Assembly (NCBI GenBank): GCA_023419175.1
Contig: JAEZYG010000037.1
Location: 1-42,440, forward strand
DNA length: 42,440 bases
Reading direction: 5' to 3'
From: Actinomycetes bacterium
Lineage (GTDB): Bacteria > Actinomycetota > Actinomycetes > Propionibacteriales > Propionibacteriaceae
A program made the position numbers and the translations under genes. The stretch's first letter is position 1; every line of letters begins with the position of its first letter. The notes beneath the pieces are model-generated. The model was not told the origin of the DNA and searched no databases. It was given only the letters and a program-made list of their open reading frames with translations. Positions 23,248 through 30,408 of the stretch are shown piece after piece.

Positions 23248-25489
23248 AAGGCGTCCAAGATCGTAGACGCCAGGAATTGCTCACCACGAAGAGGCTGGAA
23301 AATGCCATGGCGGCACCTGCCAGCATGGGGGTGAGATATCCGAAGGCTGCGATGGGAATTGCGCAGATGTTATAGGCGAAAGCCCAAAATAGATTCATTC
23401 GAATGGTGGAGCGTATGCGACGGGAAAGAGCGATCGCGTCAGCTGCCAGACGAAGATCATGGCGCATCAAGGTTAAATCGGACGATGCAATTGCTGCATC
23501 ACTTCCCGTCCCCATGGCGATACCTAAGTCCGCTTGGGATAAAGCCGCTGCATCGTTGACTCCATCGCCGATCATCGCTACCGGCACGTGATCTTTTCCT
23601 TGTAGAGAGGAGATGATCGAGAATTTATCGTGGGGTAATACCTGCGAATAGACCTGAGAGATACCAACCTGTCCAGCGATATAGCGAGCGACACGGTCAT
23701 TATCTCCTGTCATCATGACCGGTTCGATATCCATCGCCTGCAGACGCTTGATCGCTTCAATGGAGCCCTCGGCAACCTCATCGCGCACCATGAGAGCGCC
23801 GATCACCTTTTTTCTTCCACTATCGATCTTCTCTCGAGCGATATAGACCACAGAAGCCCCGCTCTCATTGGCTTTATCAACTCGTTCGCTCAGATATGGG
23901 GGGATCTCATAGCCCATGGAGGAAAGTAGAGATTCGCCTCCGGCGGTGAGATGATATCCATCGCATAGGGCTTGTACTCCCCGTCCAGGAAGATTGGTGA
24001 AGGACGATATCTGGACTGGCTCGATATCGTGGCTGGAGCAATAGCGGGTGATCGCTTTAGCAATCGGATGGTCTGAGTGGGATTCGAGAGCGCATGCATA
24101 GCGCAACAATTCTTCGCGATCGCTGTCTTGAGAGCAGATGATCTCGCTGACATTCATCTCGCCTGTCGTGATCGTTCCCGTCTTGTCCATGGCGATCGTT
24201 TGGATTCGGTGAGCGTCTTCTAAGGCTTGAGGTCCGCGGATGATGATTCCTAGACGAGATCCGCGCAGCGAGCCCGCCAGGATGGCAGTGGGTGTCGCCA
24301 AACCGAGAGCACATGGACATGAGATGATAAGGACGGTTACGGCAGCGGTGATGGCGAAGGTGACATCGTGGCTGCTGAGAACCCATATCAGGCAGGTGAA
24401 TACGGAAAGAGCGATAACTCCAGGGACGAAGATAGACGAGATGCTATCGGCAAGAGCTTGAGAACGGGATTTCTCTTGTTGCGCTCGCTCGACAAGGCGA
24501 GAGATCTGAGCCAGTTGAGTATCGGCTCCAATTGCACGTGCGCGAACGAGTAGATGTCCATAGGTATTGAGAGAAGCGCCGACTACCTGATCCCCTTCGC
24601 CTACCTCTACAGGGAGGGATTCTCCTGTGATGATCGAGTTATCGACAGCGGATTGTCCTTGGACAACCACTCCGTCTGTGGCGATCTTTTGACCGGGTAA
24701 GACGATAAAAACATCGTCTATACGTAACGATTCTATGGGGATGTGTTGCTGGTGGCCATCGCGGACGACAGTCACGGACTTCGCTCCCACCTCGGCAAGA
24801 GCTTTCAAAGCTGCTGCCGCGTCGCTGCGCGATCTGGATTCGATGAAACGTCCCAAGAGGGTAAAGACGATGATGCCTACACAGGCTTCAAAATAGACCG
24901 AGGAGAGATGATGGTCATGAGTGAGGGAAAAGGTCCATTCATGACGCATCCTAATGTGTCCAGCTTCGCCGAAGAAAAGGCAGATCGTAGACCACAGATA
25001 AGCTGCTGATGTCCCTAAAGAGATCAGGGTATCCATGGTCGTGGTTCTATGGCGGGCGTTTATCCATGTCGCACGGTGGAAAGGTAACGCTCCCCAGGTG
25101 ACAACGGGTGTAGCTAGGATCCATGAAACCCACTGCCAGCCAGGAAATTGAGCCGAAGTAATCATCGCTGTGACGATTACTGGAAGGGCGAGGGTGGCGC
25201 AGACGATAAGGCGCCTTTTATATCTTTGGCTGGGGTCTATCGTCTCGTGGACAGGCTGTGGAATGTGGGCGTCATATCCAGCGTTGCGAATGATCTCGAT
25301 CAGATCTTCTGTCTGCCACGTGGGGGCAAGGATATGGGCTTTTTGAGTGGCGTAGTTGACGCTGGCTTCAATGCCGTCGTGGCGGTTGAGTTTCTTTTGA
25401 ATCCGCGCCGCGCATGAAGCGCAGGTCATCCCATAGACGTCGAGTTCGACTCTTTCTTCCGTCTGATCGGATATTTCGCGCCTGGTCAT
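23246..25489 (-). CDS. copA: Copper-exporting P1B-type ATPase
   Basis: The 747-residue transporter begins with one heavy-metal-associated domain (GMTCASC, Cys 23 and 26), then membrane helices and the P-type ATPase core. It shows TGES in the actuator domain, the metal-site SCPCALGLATP, the phosphorylated DKTGTIT, SDHPIAKA, MTGDN and IGDGVNDAAAL. CPC plus the CsoR/CopZ neighbours point to Cu(I) export. Its start codon shares one base with the copZ stop (TGATG), so translation is probably coupled. It is the last gene of the csoR-copZ-copA operon. Confidence 0.94.
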   Translation of the reverse strand: MTRREISDQTEERVELDVYGMTCASCAARIQKKLNRHDGIEASVNYATQKAHILAPTWQTEDLIEIIRNAGYDAHIPQPVHETIDPSQRYKRRLIVCATLALPVIVTAMITSAQFPGWQWVSWILATPVVTWGALPFHRATWINARHRTTTMDTLISLGTSAAYLWSTICLFFGEAGHIRMRHEWTFSLTHDHHLSSVYFEACVGIIVFTLLGRFIESRSRSDAAAALKALAEVGAKSVTVVRDGHQQHIPIESLRIDDVFIVLPGQKIATDGVVVQGQSAVDNSIITGESLPVEVGEGDQVVGASLNTYGHLLVRARAIGADTQLAQISRLVERAQQEKSRSQALADSISSIFVPGVIALSVFTCLIWVLSSHDVTFAITAAVTVLIISCPCALGLATPTAILAGSLRGSRLGIIIRGPQALEDAHRIQTIAMDKTGTITTGEMNVSEIICSQDSDREELLRYACALESHSDHPIAKAITRYCSSHDIEPVQISSFTNLPGRGVQALCDGYHLTAGGESLLSSMGYEIPPYLSERVDKANESGASVVYIAREKIDSGRKKVIGALMVRDEVAEGSIEAIKRLQAMDIEPVMMTGDNDRVARYIAGQVGISQVYSQVLPHDKFSIISSLQGKDHVPVAMIGDGVNDAAALSQADLGIAMGTGSDAAIASSDLTLMRHDLRLAADAIALSRRIRSTIRMNLFWAFAYNICAIPIAAFGYLTPMLAGAAMAFSSLFVVSNSWRLRSWTP

Positions 25490-25695
25490 CAGATGCGAGT
25501 CACCTCATAGTCGCCTGCCTCGTGGACAGCTTGTTGGATTGAATCAAAATCGATCTCTTGATCGCTGACGATGGTCATTGAACCGGGAAGGCTGACGTGA
25601 ACCGATGTGACTGCATCTAGGGAGGATACCTCTTCGGTAACGTGATTGACGCAGTGCTGGCAGGTCATTCCTGAGATGGTATAGCGGGTTTCCAT
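25489..25695 (-). CDS. copZ: Copper chaperone CopZ (HMA domain)
   Basis: A 68-residue single heavy-metal-associated domain with GMTCQHC (Cys 12 and 15), which binds Cu(I) and would pass it to CopA. AAAGGA upstream supports the ATG at 25695. It follows csoR by 21 bases. Confidence 0.92.
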   Translation of the reverse strand: METRYTISGMTCQHCVNHVTEEVSSLDAVTSVHVSLPGSMTIVSDQEIDFDSIQQAVHEAGDYEVTRI

Positions 25696-25716
25696 GGCAT
25701 TCCTTTCTATCGTGTG

Positions 25717-26079
25717 TTACATGCGCATCATGCGAGCGATAGCATCATGGGCTTCTGTCAAGATGGCGTTAGCCTGTTCGTCTCCTCGACGGGCAGCCTG
25801 GACGACGCACGATCTCAGATGTTCGTCCAAAAGGCCAAGCGCTACCGATTGGAGGGCTCGTGTGGTCGCTGAGATTTGGGTGAGGATATCGATGCAGTAC
25901 TTCTCGTCATCGATCATTTTTTGAATCCCTCTTACTTGCCCTTCAATGCGGCGCAGTCGACGCTGATACCCTTTTTTGTCTTCGAGATAACCGTGGCGGT
26001 GATCGCTAGAACAGCAGGGTTCGTCTGGGATATCGTCTGCATGATTTTCGTCATGAAGAGTGAGAAAGCTATCGCTCAT
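25717..26079 (-). CDS. csoR: Copper-sensing transcriptional repressor CsoR
   Basis: The 120-residue protein has the all-helical CsoR/RcnR fold: YQRRLRRIEGQVRGIQKMIDDEKYCIDIL followed by LGLLDEHLRSCV. C62, H87 and C91 reproduce the Cys-His-Cys copper ligands with the same spacing (25 and 4 residues) as M. tuberculosis CsoR. An N-terminal extension of ~30 residues has two adjacent Cys and several His that could also bind metal. Copper binding should release the operator that overlaps its own promoter and de-repress copZ and copA. The transcript appears leaderless, with TATGCT 6 bases before the ATG. Confidence 0.92.
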   Translation of the reverse strand: MSDSFLTLHDENHADDIPDEPCCSSDHRHGYLEDKKGYQRRLRRIEGQVRGIQKMIDDEKYCIDILTQISATTRALQSVALGLLDEHLRSCVVQAARRGDEQANAILTEAHDAIARMMRM

Positions 26080-26085
26080 AGGGCG

Positions 26086-26105
26086 AGCATACCCCTATGG
26101 GGTAT
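26086..26105 (-). promoter_or_regulatory. csoR promoter -10 with overlapping CsoR-type operator
   Basis: The palindrome ATACCCC-TAT-GGGGTAT occupies 26089-26105, close to operators known for CsoR in Bacillus and other bacteria (TACCC...GGGTA). The minus-strand -10 hexamer TATGCT (26086-26091) overlaps its edge and lies 6 bases before the csoR ATG. Repressor binding would block the promoter. Confidence 0.75.
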
Positions 26106-26126
26106 TATTCTCAAAAGGAGATGCGA

Positions 26127-26362
26127 TGTGGATAACGCAGTATTTCTGTGGAGGGTCAATGCTATGGCATGAGAGTTGAGAAGTTTTTCTTTCCACAGTC
26201 TCTGTGGATTTTCGACAGCGAAAAAGATTTCTATAAGTGGATGTTTTCAAGGTATTTTCCATGGGTTCAAGCCTCTTTCTTGTCGGGTGGAGATGAATCA
26301 TCCACTAGATTTATGGGCTTACCCACATGGGATATTCGCTTATCCACAGCACTTGTGGATAA
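26127..26362. promoter_or_regulatory. Cluster of DnaA boxes upstream of dnaB
   Basis: Three perfect DnaA boxes are present: TGTGGATAA at 26127-26135 (reverse), TTATCCACA at 26340-26348 (forward) and TGTGGATAA at 26354-26362 (reverse). The last two form a 9-5-9 palindrome. TTACCCACA at 26319-26327 differs at one position, and further TGTGGA/TCCACA cores lie near 26147, 26192 and 26203. Spacing between them is AT-rich. The cluster may control dnaB or bind DnaA for replication control. No dnaA or dnaN is in view, so it is not called an origin. Confidence 0.7.
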
Positions 26363-26414
26363 CTTTTTGATACGCTACCGCGCCTGGGGGATGAACAAGA
26401 CGGGAGGAGAATCC

Positions 26415-27788
26415 ATGACCTCGCAACCCTATAACCTAGCCGGGCAGAATATCGATCCGGCTATTCGATCCGTCCTGGAGACCACACCTCCTCAAGACTA
26501 TGCCGCTGAACAGGCTGTCCTCGGAGCGATGTTGCACAGCAAAGATGCGATCGCCGACGTTATCGAGGTCGTCCGCGCTGAGGATTTCTATCGCCCAGAA
26601 CATGAGATGATCTATCAGACGATCATCGACCTTTACAGCAGGGGAGAACCTGCTGATGCCTTGACCGTTCCCAATGAATTGGAACGAAATGGACAGACCT
26701 CTGCCACAGTGGATCGGAATTACTTTGCTGATCTGTTGACCTCTATCTCGGTGGTGGCAAATGCCGGTTATTACGCCCAAATCGTCCATGACAAAGCCGT
26801 TTTGAGACGCCTCATCGATGCCTCTACGCGGATCGCCCAGATGGCATATCGCGGACAAGGGGAAATCTCTTCTATCGTCGATCAAGCTCAGCAGGTGATC
26901 TATCGAGTCTCCGAAGGGGCGACGAGCGAGGATTACCGCCCTCTTGGCGAGTTGATGCAACCGACGATCGATGAGATCGAAGCGATCTCGAATAACCCTG
27001 CTGGAATGTCTGGAGTTCCCACAGGAATTTCCGAGTTAGATGCCTTGACCAATGGTTTACACGGTGGGCAGATGGTGATCATCGCCGCTCGTCCCGGTAT
27101 TGGTAAATCGACACTCGCTCTCGATTTCGCCCGTTCAGCCGCCATAGAAAACGAGATGACAACGGCTTTTTTCAGTTTGGAGATGAGTCAAACTGAAATC
27201 GTTATGAAGTTGCTCTCGGCTGAAGCGAAGGTGATGTTGAGCCATATTCGCACTGGGAAGATGAGTGAAGACGATTGGAAGAGAGTGGTCAAATATTCTG
27301 GACGGATGAGCCAGTCACCCCTCTATATCGACGATTCTCCCAATCTGACGATGATGGAGATTAGGGCTAAAGCCAGACGTTTGAAACAGCGCGAAAATCT
27401 GCAGATGGTCATCATCGACTATATGCAGCTCATGACTTCCGGTAAGAAGGTTGAATCGCGCCAATTGGAAGTCAGTGAATTCTCCCGTCAGATCAAACTC
27501 TTGGCGAAAGAGCTCGATATTCCGGTCGTGGCCTTGAGCCAGCTCAACCGCGGACCTGAATCCCGTAATGATAAGAAGCCGATGCTTTCCGATCTACGTG
27601 AATCCGGATCGCTGGAACAAGATGCCGATATCGTCATTCTTTTGCATCGCGACGATTATTACAACAAGGAGAATCGCCCAGGAGAGGCGGATATCATCGT
27701 CGCCAAACACCGCAATGGGGAAACGCGCACGATACCCGTTTCCTTCCAGGGGCATTATTCGCGTTTTCGTGATATGGCAATGGGGTAA
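26415..27788 (+). CDS. dnaB: Replicative DNA helicase DnaB
   Basis: The 457-residue protein has the N-terminal DnaG-interacting helical domain (PQDYAAEQAVLGAMLHS) and the RecA-like C-terminal domain. Visible are Walker A AARPGIGKSTLALDFAR, TAFFSLEMS, Walker B MVIIDYMQLM, LAKELDIPVVALSQLNRGPE and SGSLEQDADIVILLHR, all diagnostic of DnaB. It unwinds the fork as a hexamer. GGGAGGAG upstream selects ATG 26415. The frame is open further upstream to 26148, but that part covers the DnaA boxes and does not look like protein. There is no intein. Its stop abuts that of the convergent pocR-like gene. Confidence 0.95.
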   Translation: MTSQPYNLAGQNIDPAIRSVLETTPPQDYAAEQAVLGAMLHSKDAIADVIEVVRAEDFYRPEHEMIYQTIIDLYSRGEPADALTVPNELERNGQTSATVDRNYFADLLTSISVVANAGYYAQIVHDKAVLRRLIDASTRIAQMAYRGQGEISSIVDQAQQVIYRVSEGATSEDYRPLGELMQPTIDEIEAISNNPAGMSGVPTGISELDALTNGLHGGQMVIIAARPGIGKSTLALDFARSAAIENEMTTAFFSLEMSQTEIVMKLLSAEAKVMLSHIRTGKMSEDDWKRVVKYSGRMSQSPLYIDDSPNLTMMEIRAKARRLKQRENLQMVIIDYMQLMTSGKKVESRQLEVSEFSRQIKLLAKELDIPVVALSQLNRGPESRNDKKPMLSDLRESGSLEQDADIVILLHRDDYYNKENRPGEADIIVAKHRNGETRTIPVSFQGHYSRFRDMAMG

Positions 27789-29120
27789 TCACCCTTTTTT
27801 CTTGCACATAATTCGGTATTGGCTAGGGGTTTGTCCGGTATATTTCTTGAAAGCGCGTGTGAAGTAATTGATCGGTTGGAATTGTAAACGACGCGCAATC
27901 GCTCCGATCGGAAGATCGGTTGTCTCGAGCATCCACTGAGCCTTTTCGATGCGCTTAGCCGTCACATAGTTGATGTAATTGGTGCCGGTAGCGGCTCTAA
28001 ATGCTTTCGATAGATAGCTGCTGGAGACGCATAGATAGGACGCTGCGGATTGGGCGGTGAGCAAGGAGAGCAGATCTTTTTCCATCTGGTTGAGTAGATC
28101 CTGAATGCGTCTGGTCTCGCGCGGGCGATCTGCGATCAAAGCATCGTGAATGGTGAAAATCAGCGATTCGAGATAGAGACCTACTTCGTAGCGACTGATC
28201 TGGCTGGGATGATTCTGTCGATGGGCGGAGACGGCTTGTGAAACTTTTTCGCCGATCGAACGTGAAATATCGTAGGCAATCATCAAGATTTCCTGCTCGA
28301 TCGTGGCTAATCTCATCCGTCCAATCAGCTGGCCTCGATCCTCATTGAAGATAGCGATGCTTTTGCGCAAACTGGCAACGGCAGCGGGCAGATCATTGCG
28401 ATCTAGCGCCAAGGTGATGGTCTCTATATCGAGAGCGCGGGCGTCGCGTCTACGGGGATGAGGGGGAAATTGACGGGATTCTTCAAGAATCGATTCGTCC
28501 ACGCGACTATCGGAGTGGGTGGGAACTTGCGTCTGAGAAGACGAGAGGGAGTTGAGATATTCATGCTCAACTAAATAGCTTGTCAGCTCAAAAAGAGTGG
28601 CGGCTGCCGAGACGATTTTGTCATAGCTTGCCGTCTTGACCTGGTCTCGCACTTCGACCAGTTCAGGGATGGACTGCCATGTCTGGTCGTCTGGCATGAG
28701 GCGGTCGAGTTTCTCCTCGCCATCGCTGGGTTGAATCTGTCCGCAGAGGATAGCGCCGAGATACTGCTTCCCCAACATGATCGGAACTGAGAAGTCCACA
28801 AGACCGGCATGGCATTGATAGATATAGGCATCTTGATTGATGGCGGCTTGCAATCCTCCATGAGCGTCGCATGCGAAGCAGCGTTGGCGCCGCTCGGGGT
28901 GGGTGCGCATGATCTGGCAGAAAGAGGTAAAAGAGCTGGGTTTGGTGATCGGAACCCCTTGGCAATCGACAGTGATGAGCGCCAATCCTGTCGCCTGGGC
29001 GAAGCGATCCTGAATGCGTTGAAGGCGCTCAAGATCGATCAGCTGATGAATCTCTATGCCGAGAGGGGCATGAGGTGTGGCGACTCCACGTGTCGTCGGA
29101 GTCGTGGTGGGGTCGGACAT
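27789..29120 (-). CDS. pocR: PocR-type AraC-family regulator of propanediol utilisation
   Basis: From ATG 29120 this is a 443-residue regulator. The N-terminal part (~20-170) has the Cys-rich PocR sensor domain: ITVDCQGVPITKPSSFTSFC, RCFACDAHGGLQAA, YQCHAGLVDFSVPI and LCGQIQP. The last ~100 residues are an AraC-type double helix-turn-helix (AASYLCVSSSYLSKAFRAATG and IGAIARRLQFQPINYFTRAF). Salmonella PocR senses 1,2-propanediol and activates pdu and cob; the divergent pdu operon makes the same role likely here. AGGAG (29126-29130) selects this start; the frame is open to 29237 but the added residues do not fit. It ends head to head with dnaB with no spacer. Confidence 0.85.
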   Translation of the reverse strand: MSDPTTTPTTRGVATPHAPLGIEIHQLIDLERLQRIQDRFAQATGLALITVDCQGVPITKPSSFTSFCQIMRTHPERRQRCFACDAHGGLQAAINQDAYIYQCHAGLVDFSVPIMLGKQYLGAILCGQIQPSDGEEKLDRLMPDDQTWQSIPELVEVRDQVKTASYDKIVSAAATLFELTSYLVEHEYLNSLSSSQTQVPTHSDSRVDESILEESRQFPPHPRRRDARALDIETITLALDRNDLPAAVASLRKSIAIFNEDRGQLIGRMRLATIEQEILMIAYDISRSIGEKVSQAVSAHRQNHPSQISRYEVGLYLESLIFTIHDALIADRPRETRRIQDLLNQMEKDLLSLLTAQSAASYLCVSSSYLSKAFRAATGTNYINYVTAKRIEKAQWMLETTDLPIGAIARRLQFQPINYFTRAFKKYTGQTPSQYRIMCKKKG

Positions 29121-29281
29121 CTGTGCTCCTTTGGTGTGCCCGCCGGTCGATCTGCGTCCGCAAGGAATCTGAGTCGATCCGTATAGCGATTGGCCCACGC
29201 AGATAGACCTCTTTAGTCCCATTGTGCCAGATGTCATATCAGACTATCGAATGATAGTTACACAAATAGCCACAACTTCTG

Positions 29282-29310
29282 TTCAGTTATACAGGTTGCG
29301 CTCATATAGA
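29282..29310 (+). promoter_or_regulatory. Possible promoter of the pdu operon
   Basis: TTCAGT (29282-29287) and TATAGA (29305-29310) are 17 bases apart. Both are weak, as expected for an activator-dependent promoter. Transcription from here would leave a leader of about 275 bases before pduB. Confidence 0.3.
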
Positions 29311-29330
29311 TACGGATGACCTCAGAGAGG

Positions 29331-29476
29331 GCCTCAACAGGTGACATGAGGCAATTCATGACGTGAAATAGAATCACTTCATCAGGAGAGAGGGATTCTT
29401 CGGAATCCAGCTTGTCGTCTGTTATCGCTGAGGAGCCATGGGGAAACCCAGGCGTGATAGATGTCAATCTCGCCTG
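29331..29476 (+). other. Structured leader region upstream of pduB
   Basis: Three hairpins follow one another: GCCTCA/TGAGGC (29331-29352), GGATTC-TTCG-GAATCC (29393-29408, a stable UUCG tetraloop) and CAGGCG-T-GAT paired with ATC-T-CGCCTG (29449-29476). No T-run follows any of them. I looked for the conserved B12-box of cobalamin riboswitches and did not find it. No gene is credible in 29121-29594. Confidence 0.4.
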
Positions 29477-29594
29477 AGAGGGGCTGAACGTTACGTGGAG
29501 CGTCGGCTCAGGTCGTACCCATGTGCCGTTAACCCTTTCTGTGTGCTCAATCCTGTGAGGAGCCAATCAGTGTTGATGAGAACAGGGTCAAATT

Positions 29595-30395
29595 ATGGCG
29601 ACAGAAGAAATCTTTGACCGGGTCATGGCTGAAGTCATGAGGAAGATTGAAGGAAATTCCGCATCTACCTCGACACCGACCGCCTCCCCGTCCCCCTCCT
29701 ATGTGCCGGCGATGCCGGAGTTTGTGGGAACTAATCCAATCGGAGATACGATCGGTTTGGTCATCCCCAATGTCGATCAGACTCTTCATGAATATATGAA
29801 GATCGATCGTCGTTTCCGTTCCATCGGTATTCTCGGTGGACGTACCGGAGCTGGACCGCATATCTTTGCGGCAGATGAAGCGATTAAAGCAACCAACTGT
29901 GAAATCGTCTCCATTGAGCTTCCGCGCGACACCCAAGGTGGAGCTGGACACGGTAACTTGATCGTCTTCGGAGCAGAAGACGTTTCCGATACCCGTCGTG
30001 CAGTTGAAATCGCTCTAGAAGATCTCGAGCGTACCTTTGGCGACGTCTATGCCAATGCCGCTGGCCATATTGAATTGCAGTACACTGCTCGCGCAGCAGG
30101 CGCTCTCAACCGTGCTTTCGGCGCTCCTATCGGCAAGGCTTTCGGTATCGCTGTTGGCGCTCCCGCAGCTATCGGTGTGGTCATGCAAGATACCGCCGTT
30201 AAGGCAGCCAATGTCGATTTGATCGGCTACGCTTCCCCCAGCTCTGGAACCAGCTTCTCCAATGAGGTCATCGGCTTCTACACCGGAGATTCAGGTGCGG
30301 TGCGTCAAGCCATTCGAGCTGCTCGTCAGGTTGGTGTCGATCTGTTGCGCACCATGGGAGATGAGCCCAAGACCGACTTTGAGCCCTATATCTGA
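29595..30395 (+). CDS. pduB: Propanediol microcompartment shell protein PduB (tandem BMC)
   Basis: The 266-residue protein is a trimer-forming shell protein with two BMC domains. It shows FVGTNPIGDTIGLVIPNVD, RSIGILGGRTGAGPHIFAADEA, TARAAGALNRAFGAPIGKAFG and NVDLIGYASPSSGTSFSNE, all typical of PduB. The first ~20 residues (MATEEIFDRVMAEVMRKIEG) form an amphipathic helix followed by a Ser/Thr/Pro linker, the same layout as enzyme-targeting peptides in PduD, PduE and PduP here. In Salmonella the PduB N-terminus ties the enzyme core to the shell. AGGG seven bases upstream supports ATG 29595. It is the first gene of the operon; no pduA precedes it. Confidence 0.93.
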   Translation: MATEEIFDRVMAEVMRKIEGNSASTSTPTASPSPSYVPAMPEFVGTNPIGDTIGLVIPNVDQTLHEYMKIDRRFRSIGILGGRTGAGPHIFAADEAIKATNCEIVSIELPRDTQGGAGHGNLIVFGAEDVSDTRRAVEIALEDLERTFGDVYANAAGHIELQYTARAAGALNRAFGAPIGKAFGIAVGAPAAIGVVMQDTAVKAANVDLIGYASPSSGTSFSNEVIGFYTGDSGAVRQAIRAARQVGVDLLRTMGDEPKTDFEPYI

Positions 30396-30408
30396 GTGAG
30401 GAGAAGTC

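Noticed and set aside
26148..26414. An 89-codon N-terminal extension of DnaB
   Set aside because: It is unlike DnaB, covers the DnaA boxes, and a strong ribosome-binding site precedes ATG 26415, where the normal DnaB sequence begins.
26106..26414. Chromosomal origin oriC
   Set aside because: DnaA boxes are present but dnaA, dnaN and rpmH are not beside them and no clear unwinding element was identified; kept only as a DnaA-box cluster.
29240..29594. Cobalamin riboswitch in front of pduB
   Set aside because: The conserved B12 box and the central core of this riboswitch class could not be found; only generic hairpins are present.
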